Assembly (NCBI RefSeq): GCF_028368995.1
Contig: NZ_JAQNDL010000003.1
Span: forward strand, 1,054,001 to 1,118,000
Direction of reading: 5' to 3'
Origin: Nannocystis bainbridge
GTDB taxonomy: Bacteria > Myxococcota_A > Polyangia > Nannocystales > Nannocystaceae
Length of the DNA: 64,000 nucleotides
Part shown: piece after piece, positions 1 to 7,723 of the stretch
Layout of the letters: every line of letters starts with the position of its first letter
Position numbering within the stretch: the stretch's first letter is position 1
Program-made: the position numbers and the translations under genes
The notes under the pieces: generated by a model
Told to the model about the DNA's origin: nothing
Database searches by the model: none
Seen by the model: only the letters and a program-made list of their open reading frames with translations

Positions 1-1444
1 ATGAGCGTGATCGGCGGAGGTTGTCGAGGGCACGCCACCAGACGTGCTGGAAGGGGAAGACCGAGCTGAGGGAGATGTAGATGCGGCGGACCGAGGTCGT
101 GATGATCGCGCCGATCTTGAGCAGCCGCGTGCGGATCGTGGAGACCTGGGCGTGCGCGAGTTCGGTACCGACGAGCGCGATTCGGCGGAGCTCGTTCAGG
201 ATCATGTAGGCGACGGACGAGAGCCAGAGGCGGAGCTGGTTGGCGCGCAGCGTGTGCGCGCTCGTGCGGTCGGCGAAGAGGCCGAGCTGCTGCTCCTTGA
301 TCCGGTTCTCCATGTCGCCGCGGGCGCAGTACAGGTCCTCGTAGAGGCCGCGGGCGTCATACTCGTCGCAGGACAGGTTGGTGGCGACGAAGCGCGGGTT
401 CTCCTTGTCGGTCGTGTACTCGGCCTTGCCGACCACGCGGCGTTCGCAGGACCAGGACCGGTTCGTCTCGTATCGGAAATCCTTGAAGACCCGCGCGTTC
501 TTGCCGGTGCGCTCGGCGATGGCGCGGGCCTCGCTCATCTCGGCGTCGATCTCCTCGATCAAGCGCGAGTTCTTCTGCAGGCCGAGGACGAAGTAGAGCC
601 CGTTGTCCTCGCACCAGCGCATGAGGTCATCGCGGCAGAAGCCCGAGTCCCCACGCACGATGATCCGCACGCTCGGCCAGCGCGCGAGGATCTGCGCGAC
701 GATCCGCTCCAGCTCCTCGACCGCATGGCTGGCCGGCTGCTCGTTGGCGGTGTTCAGCGCGGCACCGAGGAGGAAGTTGCCACAGAAGACGTACAGCGGC
801 AGGTAGCAGTAGCCGTCATAGAAACCGTGAAAGAAGCGGTCCTCCTGCTGACCGTGCACCGGGTCGTCGGTCGCGTCGAGATCGAGGACGATCTCCGCCG
901 GCGGTTCAGTGTGCGCGGCGAGGAAGGTGTCGACGAAGAGGCGTTGGATGCCGTGGTCGTCGTAGCTGATCTTCTTGTAGCGCTCGTCACCCGCGACGAT
1001 CGGCGTCGCCAGCTCCAGGCGGTTCAGCGTGCTCTTGCCGGCCAGCGCGTGGCCCCGGTCGCGCTCCCGCTTGCGCTGCTCGCCGGTCGGATCGGCCTTG
1101 CCGACCGCCAGTGCGAGCAAGGCGTCGTCGCGGAGCGTGTCATGGTCATTCAGGTCTTCGTAGCCGCACAGAAGGCCCAGCACACGCTGCGCCAGCAGCT
1201 CCTCGACGGTGTGCTCGATGCGGCTCGGGTCGCGGTGGTCCCGGAAGCAGGACGCGAACCTTCGAAACACACCTGAGCTCTTGGTCAGCTCGCGCAGCAG
1301 CAGCAAACCGCCGTCCGAGCTGACCCGTCCGGCGTCGAACGCAGCCTCGACCCGGCGCCGTCCGGCAGGTTGAAAATCGAACTCGGTGCGGATACACCTT
1401 GTCGTGTTCCGGCCGTACCCCTGGGTGGCAAGCAATCGTTTCAC
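1..1444 (-). CDS. IS1380-family transposase, 3' end missing
   Basis: This is a DDE transposase that would cut and join the ends of its own IS. I read it from GTG 1444 (MKRLLATQGYGRN...), the first start after an in-frame TGA. It runs off the left edge after about 481 codons. IS1380 hallmarks are visible: the N-terminal SSDGGLLLLRE block, the first catalytic Asp in VLDLDATDD, the second in IIVRGDSGFCRDD, and the Glu-containing GDMENRIKEQQLG block. The length is close to the family norm of roughly 430-500 residues, so only a few residues are likely missing. No frameshift or internal stop is seen, so it is probably intact. The large plus-strand ORF covering this region is a shadow. Confidence 0.9.
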   Translation of the reverse strand, partial: MKRLLATQGYGRNTTRCIRTEFDFQPAGRRRVEAAFDAGRVSSDGGLLLLRELTKSSGVFRRFASCFRDHRDPSRIEHTVEELLAQRVLGLLCGYEDLNDHDTLRDDALLALAVGKADPTGEQRKRERDRGHALAGKSTLNRLELATPIVAGDERYKKISYDDHGIQRLFVDTFLAAHTEPPAEIVLDLDATDDPVHGQQEDRFFHGFYDGYCYLPLYVFCGNFLLGAALNTANEQPASHAVEELERIVAQILARWPSVRIIVRGDSGFCRDDLMRWCEDNGLYFVLGLQKNSRLIEEIDAEMSEARAIAERTGKNARVFKDFRYETNRSWSCERRVVGKAEYTTDKENPRFVATNLSCDEYDARGLYEDLYCARGDMENRIKEQQLGLFADRTSAHTLRANQLRLWLSSVAYMILNELRRIALVGTELAHAQVSTIRTRLLKIGAIITTSVRRIYISLSSVFPFQHVWWRALDNLRRSRS

Positions 1445-1475
1445 ACCCGCTCAAACTCGGGAAGTACGGCCGGAA
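1407..1475. repeat. 12-bp inverted repeat flanking the transposase start codon
   Basis: TTCCGGCCGTAC at 1407-1418 and its exact reverse complement at 1464-1475 bracket the transposase GTG start at 1444 inside the IS. In mRNA starting upstream of 1475 this would form a stem enclosing the start codon. It could instead be a transposase or repressor binding site. The role is inferred only from position. Confidence 0.5.
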
Positions 1476-1532
1476 TTCCTTACCGTGGTGAGAAATCCGG
1501 GCTAGGGCCCCTGCCGCGACGGTGATAGGCTC

Positions 1533-4172
1533 GTGTCCATCACGATGCGCGACCCGTCGACGTGGCCCGACGCGGCCGGGGACAGCTCGGCCGCGTTGCC
1601 GCTGCGCGACGCCCCCGACGGCACAAATATCGACGGATGGTGCGCCGAGTTGGTCGCGCGCGTGCGGCCCGGCGGGTTCGAGCCCGCGACCGCCTCCGCG
1701 ACCGCGACCCTGGCCGGTCGCTATCGCCTGCTCCACCGCCTCGGCCGCGGCGGCGTCGGCGAGATCTGGTGCGCCGAGCACGTCGCATTGCGCAAAGAGG
1801 TCGCCGTCAAGCTGCTGCGCGACGAGCTGGCCGCCGACCCGCTGGTGCGCCGCCGATTCCTGCGCGAGGGCCGACTCGCGGCCGCCGTGCGTCACCCCGG
1901 CGTGGTCGACATCCTCGACGTCGGCGAGACCGACGACGGCTGCGTCTATCTGGTGATGGAGCGGCTGGTCGGGCGCACGCTCGCGGAGGAGGTCGAGTGG
2001 TCCGGGCCGCTGCCGTGGAGCCGCGCGCGGCCGGTGCTGATCCAGCTGGCAGAGGCCCTCGCCTGCGCGCACGAGCGCGGGGTGGTCCACCGCGACCTCA
2101 AGCCCTCCAACGTGATGCTGGTCGGCAACCGCGAGGACGGCAGCGATCGCTGCATCCTCATCGACTTCGGCATGGCGCGCGGGCTCGTGCGCGCCGACGA
2201 ATCGACCGAGCTGACGCGCACCGGAGTGGTGCTCGGCAGCCCGGCGTACATGAGCCCCGAGCAGTTCCGCGGCGAGGAGGCCGATCCGCGCTCCGACGTC
2301 TACAGCCTCGGCTGCGCGGCCTACTTCGTGCTCGCGGGCCAGCGTCCGTTCGCCGGCACCACCCCGGCCGAGCTGATGTACCAACATTTGCTCGCCCCCT
2401 TGCCGCGGCTGCACGCGCCCGGGCTGCCGGCGAGCACCGCCGCCGCGCTGCGCCGCTGGCTCGAGCGCGCCTGTCACAAGCGGCCCGCGCAGCGGTTTCA
2501 GAGCATGGCGGCGATGCTGGCGGCGCTGCAGGCGATCGACGGCCGCTCGCGCTGGCGCGGCCTGCCGCAACTCGGCAGCGTCGCGCTCGCGCTGGGCCTC
2601 GGTGTCGCGACCGTGGCCGCTGCGGGCGGCTTCGACGACCCGCCACGCGCCGAGCCCTCGCCGCCCGCGAGCGCGACGCAAGACGACGCCAGCCCCGCGA
2701 TCCTCCCTGCCCCGCGCTGCGGCGATGGCCGTATCGACGGCGGCGAGCAGTGCGACGACGGCGACGCCACCCCGGCCGACGGCTGCGAGGTCGACTGCAC
2801 GACCTCGGAGGTCGTCGACCTGCGCGCCGGGCCGCATTACACCTGCGTCCTGACGCGCGCCGGCCACGTGCGCTGCTGGGGCCGACAGGGCGCGCACCTG
2901 GCCCAGCCGGACCACGTCGGTCACATCGGCGACGACGAGCTGCCCCACGCCGTGCCGCCGATCGACCTCGGCCCGCGGCGCGCGCGACAGCTCGAGCTCG
3001 AGTTCCTCGCTTCGCACGCCTGCGCGGTCCTCGACGACGACACCGCCCGCTGCTGGGGCAGCGACGACAGCGAGCAGCTCGGCCTCGGCCCCGGCGTGAC
3101 CCACTGGGGCGACGCCCGCGACGAGGTCCCGGCCCGCCTGCCCCCGCTCGCGCTGCCGCCGGTCCGCTCGATCGTCGCCAACGAGGCCAACACCTGCGCC
3201 CTGGCCGGCGCCCAACCAACGCGGCCCGGCGTGTTCTGCTGGGGCAGCAACAGCCACGGCCAGCTCGGCCGCGGCGACACCGAACCCCGCGCGACGCCCC
3301 CCGCCGAATCGATCGACCTCGGCGGCGCGGTGGCCACTCAGCTGTCGCTCGGGATCGCCAACGTGTGCGCGCGGCTCGAAGGCGGCGCGGTGCGCTGCTG
3401 GGGCGGCAATCGCAACCTGCACCTCGGGACAGGTTGGCCGGTGAACCGCTACGCCGGCGACGGCGTCGGCGACGGCGCCCGCGGCCGCACGCCGGACACG
3501 CCGGAGCTCGACGTCGAGGGCCTCGAGGGCTTCGAGGTGGCGGCGGTGCGCATGAACGGCGGCTGGGCGTGCGTGCTCGGGACCACCGGCGAGGTCCGCT
3601 GCTGGGGCGGCAACGACGACGGCGCGCTCGGCGAGCGCTTCGACCAGATCGCCGGCTGCGACGCGGGCAGCCACGGCGTCGGCTGCCTGGTGCCCCGCCC
3701 CGCCCGCGCGGTCGACCTCGGCGACCTCGGCGGGGCGCGGGTGGTCGACCTGCGAATGGGCCGCAAGCGAGCCTGCGTGCTCGACGACGCCGGCCGCGTG
3801 CGCTGCTGGGGCTGGGGCAAGCGCGGCAGCCTGGGCTACGGGCCGCGGCTGCAGCAGACCACCGGCCACTGGAGCATCGGCCACCACATGACGCCGGCGC
3901 AGGCGTACGCGGCGATGGGCAACGACGGGGTGGTCGACGTCGGCGACCTCGATCACGACGGGCAGATCGATCGGGTCACGCAGATCTCGCTCGGCTACTC
4001 GCACACGTGCGTGCGCACGATCGACGGCAGCGTGCGCTGCTGGGGCAGCAACTCGGAGGGCCAGCTCGGCTACGGCATGACCGAGGACATCGGCGACGAC
4101 GAGACGCCCGGCGAATACTACGCGGCCCACGGCTGCGGCGCGGTGCCAGTGTTCGCCGGCCGCGGCTGCTGA
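1533..4172 (+). CDS. Transmembrane Ser/Thr protein kinase with DUF4215 and RCC1-like exterior
   Basis: The gene encodes an 879-residue Hanks-type kinase. The cytoplasmic kinase domain spans about residues 62-340: glycine loop GRGGVGE at 71-77, catalytic Lys in VAVK at 93, HRDLKPSN at 186-193, DFG at 211-213 and SPAYMSPEQ at 236-244. A single membrane segment lies at about 348-365. After it come a Cys-rich CGDG.IDGGEQCDDGD module (about 396-422) and roughly 450 residues of RCC1-like blades, recognisable from repeated 'CxLxxxGxVRCWG' units. The exterior therefore looks like a beta-propeller sensor. The ligand is unknown. The start is GTG 1533, and ATG 1545 is an alternative. The gene is convergent with the sigma factor at 4211. 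An IS end lies 27 bp upstream, so the native promoter is probably lost and the N-terminus could be slightly altered. Confidence 0.88.
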   Translation: MSITMRDPSTWPDAAGDSSAALPLRDAPDGTNIDGWCAELVARVRPGGFEPATASATATLAGRYRLLHRLGRGGVGEIWCAEHVALRKEVAVKLLRDELAADPLVRRRFLREGRLAAAVRHPGVVDILDVGETDDGCVYLVMERLVGRTLAEEVEWSGPLPWSRARPVLIQLAEALACAHERGVVHRDLKPSNVMLVGNREDGSDRCILIDFGMARGLVRADESTELTRTGVVLGSPAYMSPEQFRGEEADPRSDVYSLGCAAYFVLAGQRPFAGTTPAELMYQHLLAPLPRLHAPGLPASTAAALRRWLERACHKRPAQRFQSMAAMLAALQAIDGRSRWRGLPQLGSVALALGLGVATVAAAGGFDDPPRAEPSPPASATQDDASPAILPAPRCGDGRIDGGEQCDDGDATPADGCEVDCTTSEVVDLRAGPHYTCVLTRAGHVRCWGRQGAHLAQPDHVGHIGDDELPHAVPPIDLGPRRARQLELEFLASHACAVLDDDTARCWGSDDSEQLGLGPGVTHWGDARDEVPARLPPLALPPVRSIVANEANTCALAGAQPTRPGVFCWGSNSHGQLGRGDTEPRATPPAESIDLGGAVATQLSLGIANVCARLEGGAVRCWGGNRNLHLGTGWPVNRYAGDGVGDGARGRTPDTPELDVEGLEGFEVAAVRMNGGWACVLGTTGEVRCWGGNDDGALGERFDQIAGCDAGSHGVGCLVPRPARAVDLGDLGGARVVDLRMGRKRACVLDDAGRVRCWGWGKRGSLGYGPRLQQTTGHWSIGHHMTPAQAYAAMGNDGVVDVGDLDHDGQIDRVTQISLGYSHTCVRTIDGSVRCWGSNSEGQLGYGMTEDIGDDETPGEYYAAHGCGAVPVFAGRGC

Positions 4173-4210
4173 ACAAATACTCGCGGCGAAGTCACCGCTC
4201 GGTCGCGCCG

Positions 4211-4855
4211 TCAGCCGCTGCCGCGCGCGGCGCTCTCGATGCGGTCGCGGATCTCCCGCATGCACGCGTCGAGGCCCGTCAGCGTCGAGTCGATCAGCTG
4301 CGCCGACTCGGCCGCGCGCTGGACCGCCGCCGTCAGTCGCTGGCGCGCGCGGTTGATCCGGCTCGACATCGTGTCGCGGCCGACCTCGTAGACCTCGGCC
4401 AGCTCGCGCGACGTCATGCCCTCGTACTCCTTGAGCTCGAGCACGATCTGGTCGTCGAGCGGCAGCGAGCGCAGGGCCCGGACCAGCAGCGCCTCGCGCT
4501 GGCGGCCCATGAACAGCGAGGTGATCGAGCGCTCGACGTCCGGCAGCTCGACCGAGTGCTCGAGCGGCTCGAAGCGCTCGGCGTGCAGCCGCCGCGACCG
4601 CAGGTGGTGGACCAGCTTCCAGCGGGCGATGCCGAACAGGTAGGTCAGCACGCTCGCCTCGCCGCGGAACACCACCTTCTTGGCGCACAGCGTCTCGAAC
4701 GTCGACTGCGTCAGGTCGCGGCCGAGCTCGGGCCCGACCTTGCCGTAAAAGAACAGCAAGATCCGCCGATAGTGCCGCGTCACCAGCTGCTTGCCGGCCA
4801 CCGCGTCGCCGTCGATCCACGCCAGCAGCAGCGCCTCGTCGGTCCGCTCCGTCAT
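4211..4855 (-). CDS. ECF-type RNA polymerase sigma factor
   Basis: This 214-residue protein has the sigma-70 region 2 pattern near the N-terminus (LLFFYGKVGPELGRDLTQ then LTYLFGIARWKLVHHLR). Region 4 shows the helix-turn-helix LPLDDQIVLELKEYEGMTSRELAEV...STMSSR-like (here RDTMSSRINRARQRL). It would direct polymerase to a small regulon in response to a signal. No anti-sigma gene lies next to it. A good AGGAGG ribosome site sits 9 nt before ATG 4855. It converges on the RCC1 kinase gene with a 38-bp gap. Pairing of ECF factors with Ser/Thr kinases is common in myxobacteria, so the neighbour may phosphorylate or otherwise control it, but that is inference. Confidence 0.85.
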   Translation of the reverse strand: MTERTDEALLLAWIDGDAVAGKQLVTRHYRRILLFFYGKVGPELGRDLTQSTFETLCAKKVVFRGEASVLTYLFGIARWKLVHHLRSRRLHAERFEPLEHSVELPDVERSITSLFMGRQREALLVRALRSLPLDDQIVLELKEYEGMTSRELAEVYEVGRDTMSSRINRARQRLTAAVQRAAESAQLIDSTLTGLDACMREIRDRIESAARGSG

Positions 4856-5626
4856 CGCTGCGGGCCTCCTGCCAAGGGATTGGCGGCGAATCGGCGGTCA
4901 CAGGGATACGAAAAGGTGCACGCGTCGGCCAAGGTCGGCGGCAACGTAGCAAAAAATGAGGCGACCCGCGCCGGAAATCCCGAAGGCCGGCGCCCACCCA
5001 GGCGCGCTCGCGCCTGCACGCCCGCCCAGGCGCGCCCGATCGCCCGCGCGGTCCAGCGAATCAAAGGGAATCTGGGTCGATTCACTGGACCATAATGGTG
5101 ACACTATTCATGTCGAGCGAATCATTCCACCGCAATAGGCATTGCTCGATTGAACAAGCAGGCCGGAGCCGCAAGGTGCAGCCGATGCTCACCAATCCGC
5201 ACACGCACGACAATGAGTCTCCGATCCCGCTCGTGTTGGCGAGCTTGAGTGCAAGCGCGGCGAAGCAAAGGCCAAAAACACAAGCATGGTCACGAGCCGA
5301 GGTCGCGGCTCGAGCGGTGCAGAAATGCGCTCTCCTCGCCCCTGGCACCTGGGACCCAGTGACTTCGTGACAGCCGTCTCGCTGGCCCGTGCGGGCGCCC
5401 CGGCGACGCGTGCTCGGGCGACGACACGACGTCGAGCGAAAGGCCGCCCACGGTGCGCGCGGCCGTCATCGATCGCTCGGTCCCGCCGCGACGCCGTCGC
5501 CACCAACATCAGGCGGACCGGCGAAGCGCCAGGGCGGGCCCGCCTCGCGCGTGGTGCACGCCTGACCTCGATGTCGCCCGGCTGCTCACGGTCCGCGGCC
5601 ACGAATCGGCTATCGTCCCGGCCGAC
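4856..5626. other. Gene-poor region with a 12-bp dyad
   Basis: I find no convincing gene in these 771 bases, as the short ORFs are Arg/Ala-rich or lack a ribosome site. Bases 5085-5290 are clearly less G+C-rich than the surroundings. A dyad with GTCCAGCGAATC at 5051-5062 and GATTCACTGGAC at 5079-5090 (one mismatch) lies about 200 bp upstream of the sigma-factor start. A further GCGAATCA half occurs at about 5117. It may be an operator for the sigma-factor promoter. Confidence 0.4.
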
Positions 5627-6217
5627 GTGCCACGTTCACTCCGCCTCGGCCTCTCGCTCGCCCTGCTGCTCGCCCCTGCCTGCAGCCCGGCACCCGCGAC
5701 ACCCGTCCCACCCGCGAGCGACGCTCTCCGCGAATTCACCGCGACCGTCCAGCTCGCGAACGACCCCCACGGCAAGCAGTTCCACGGCGTCCTGCTCCAG
5801 CCCGACGACGGCGAGGCATGGGTCGTCTCCTACCAGCCCGAGCCCTGGCTCGCCGCGTTCGCCGACCAGCGCGTGCGCGTCACCGGCGAGCCCTACACCC
5901 CCGAGGGCCAGGCCCTCCTGCGCCCGCACCTGCGCGTGCACACCCTCGCGCTCGTCGATCCCTCCCGGGCCCTCACCGCTCCCTTCGTGATCTCCGTCGG
6001 CCCCGAGAAGTCCCTGCGCGGCACCTTCACCGACGAGCCCGGCGACGAACCCCACCGCGTGTTCACCGTCGAGGGTGGCGCGACGTACCAGCTCGCCAAT
6101 GCCCCCGACGACGCTCGCCCCGGTCAGCCGCAGCAGATCGTCGCCCGCGAGGTCGAGCTGGCGCCGCAAGGCGCCCGTCATGACGGCCCGACGCTGTGGG
6201 TCCTGGCGATCCAGTGA
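5627..6217 (+). CDS. Small lipoprotein of unknown function
   Basis: The predicted protein has 196 residues and begins with a lipoprotein signal (MPRSLRLGLSLALLLAPAC, lipobox LAPAC). It would be exported and acylated at Cys19. The mature part has no family I recognise. It is a soluble, beta-rich-looking sequence with a motif QRVRVTGEPYTPEGQALLRPHLRV that recalls OB-fold or single-strand-binding-like small domains, but this is weak. I chose GTG 5627 because it places the signal peptide at the N-terminus. The open frame extends upstream to 5453 without a credible protein sequence. It converges with the minus-strand lipoprotein at 6349. Confidence 0.65.
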   Translation: MPRSLRLGLSLALLLAPACSPAPATPVPPASDALREFTATVQLANDPHGKQFHGVLLQPDDGEAWVVSYQPEPWLAAFADQRVRVTGEPYTPEGQALLRPHLRVHTLALVDPSRALTAPFVISVGPEKSLRGTFTDEPGDEPHRVFTVEGGATYQLANAPDDARPGQPQQIVAREVELAPQGARHDGPTLWVLAIQ

Positions 6218-6286
6218 CTCACGACTCCGTCGTGACCTTCGTGGAGCGACTCGAGCGGGACCGCGTCGACCTTCTCTGCGCATTCT

Positions 6287-6323
6287 AAAAAAACGAAAGG
6301 CCGGACCTCGAGCCGGTCCGGCC
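6287..6323 (-). terminator. Rho-independent terminator for the lipoprotein gene at 6349-7479
   Basis: On the minus strand, a perfect 9-bp stem (GGCCGGACC at 6299-6307 with GGTCCGGCC at 6315-6323, 7-nt loop) is followed by a T-rich run, TTTCGTTTTTTT. It lies 25 bp past the stop codon of the minus-strand gene. It is the only classic U-tract terminator I noticed in the window, which makes the other stem-loops more unusual. Confidence 0.85.
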
Positions 6324-6348
6324 GCTTCGGCAGGCGTCCTGCCTCCTG

Positions 6349-7479
6349 CTACGATTGAGGGTCGCCGCTGCCGTTGTAGATCATGTGCGAGATGGTATAA
6401 AACGCCGCGTCGCCGAACTGCGACAGGTTGCCGCTGCACTCCGGCAGGCTGCTCCAGCCCGCCAGGTTGGCGACGGGCGGGTCGTAGACCGCGTTGCGGT
6501 GCTCGCCGCCCGGGCGCAGCGGGTGGCTGGTGAACTTGCAGCGCGCGCCGCGGCTCACGTTGCCGGTGTCCTTGTACACGGACTCGAGGATCCACTCGTA
6601 CTGGCCGAGGACCGGCGGCGGCAGCGGGATCGGGCCCACGGTGTCGAACAGCGGCGGGCTGTTGGCGGTGTCGACCACGCCGACCTTGGCCCCCAGGTAG
6701 GTCCGCGTCGCGCCGGCGAAGATCGCCTGCCAGCCCTGGACCAGCGAGCTGTAACGGGCGTGGCCGTAGCTGCGCGCGTGGCCCGAGCGCGGGACCACGT
6801 TGAGCTCGGTGACGCCCTTCGCCAGCGCGTGGCCGTCGCAGGCGATCACGAACTCGGTGCTGTCGGAGACGACCGAGCCGATGGAGCCGTTGGCGTTGGC
6901 ATGGGTGTGTGACAACAGCACCGCGTTGTTGATGCCGCCAGGGGTGATCGGGCACACGCTGTACCAGGTCTCGCCGTGGGCGACGTGGGCCGGGTGGCCG
7001 GGGCCGGGGTCGATGTTGGTGCGGATGTCGTAGCGCGTGACGTTGAAGCTCGGGGCCTCGTCGCCTGCGGAGGAGCTCCCGGTCGCGAACCAGATCTTGC
7101 CGTTCGTGGTGGCCGCGCCGTCGTTGATCTCGAGGTCGAAGCGGGCGCCGACGATCGGGACCGTCGCGCCGGTCGAGGTCGCGACGGTGGCCACGCCGTC
7201 GACGCTGACGTTGATCGAGCTGATCGTGGCGCCGCCGATCGTCCCGGTGTGCCACTGCATGCTGTACGCGCCGTCAGGGCTGTCCGCCTCGACGTCGTGG
7301 CGGTACGACTGGTTGGTGATGTCGTAGACGCCGAGGTACGGCGAGTTGAGGCACGGCGTGCCGCAGCGGAAGGCGACCGGCTCGTCAGCCTCGAGCTCGG
7401 AGAGGCCCGGCTCCTCGTCGCACGCGGCGGCGATCAGGGTGGTCAATACGAGCGACGACAGAAAAACCGAGGTACGCAT
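6349..7479 (-). CDS. Secreted lipoprotein of unknown function
   Basis: This 376-residue protein starts MRTSVFLSSLVLTTLIAAAC, a lipoprotein signal with the lipobox AAAC at residue 20, followed by an acidic stretch. The mature part has no catalytic signature I can name. Features seen are a CGTPCLNSPYLG Cys pair soon after the lipobox, a central region rich in Ser/Thr/Gly/Asn, and a C-terminal segment (YKDTGNVSRGARCKFTSHP) with further cysteines. The layout is typical of the surface or periplasmic lipoproteins abundant in Nannocystaceae. It is divergent from the TPR kinase at 7724 with 244 bp between them, which must hold both promoters. A U-tract terminator follows the stop. Confidence 0.8.
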   Translation of the reverse strand: MRTSVFLSSLVLTTLIAAACDEEPGLSELEADEPVAFRCGTPCLNSPYLGVYDITNQSYRHDVEADSPDGAYSMQWHTGTIGGATISSINVSVDGVATVATSTGATVPIVGARFDLEINDGAATTNGKIWFATGSSSAGDEAPSFNVTRYDIRTNIDPGPGHPAHVAHGETWYSVCPITPGGINNAVLLSHTHANANGSIGSVVSDSTEFVIACDGHALAKGVTELNVVPRSGHARSYGHARYSSLVQGWQAIFAGATRTYLGAKVGVVDTANSPPLFDTVGPIPLPPPVLGQYEWILESVYKDTGNVSRGARCKFTSHPLRPGGEHRNAVYDPPVANLAGWSSLPECSGNLSQFGDAAFYTISHMIYNGSGDPQS

Positions 7480-7723
7480 GGCAGTGTCTCAATCCAGGTC
7501 CGAGCAATGGGTCAGGCGGCCGGGTTCGCGCCGCGAGCGCGGCCCCTTGCCCGAACAGTGCCGCGAGCGGCCCGGTCAATTGCGGCCGCGCGAAGAATCC
7601 GGACGGACGCCGATCGGAAATCCAGCCGCGACGCCGGACAAAAAGCCCTCCGCGACCGCGGGCGATCCACGCTTGTGTGCCTGCGCCAGTTGCCGCCATC
7701 ATGGGCGGCCTCGCGGCAGCTTC

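Larger units (their letters stand above)
1..1506 (-). mobile_element. IS1380-family insertion sequence, cut by the window edge
   Basis: The element consists of one transposase gene on the minus strand plus a terminal region. Read outward on the minus strand, the end at 1506 begins CCTAGCCCGGATTTCTCAC, which resembles the CCTAG...ATTTCTCA termini that I recall for IS1380-family elements. The other terminus lies beyond base 1, so the target duplication cannot be checked. The end lies only 27 bp before the start codon of the kinase gene at 1533, so the element has replaced or displaced whatever promoter that gene had. Confidence 0.8.

Noticed and set aside
44..1276. Plus-strand ORF of 410 codons over the IS
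   Set aside because: It is the antisense shadow of the transposase gene. The product is Arg/Ala/Val-rich with no domain, while the minus strand has full IS1380 motifs.
1146..4997. Very long minus-strand ORF
   Set aside because: It spans the IS, the kinase and the sigma factor in the wrong frame. High G+C makes such long open shadows common here.
5095..5370. Plus-strand ORF of 91 codons in the gap before 5627
   Set aside because: No ribosome site and no domain, with an unstructured product.
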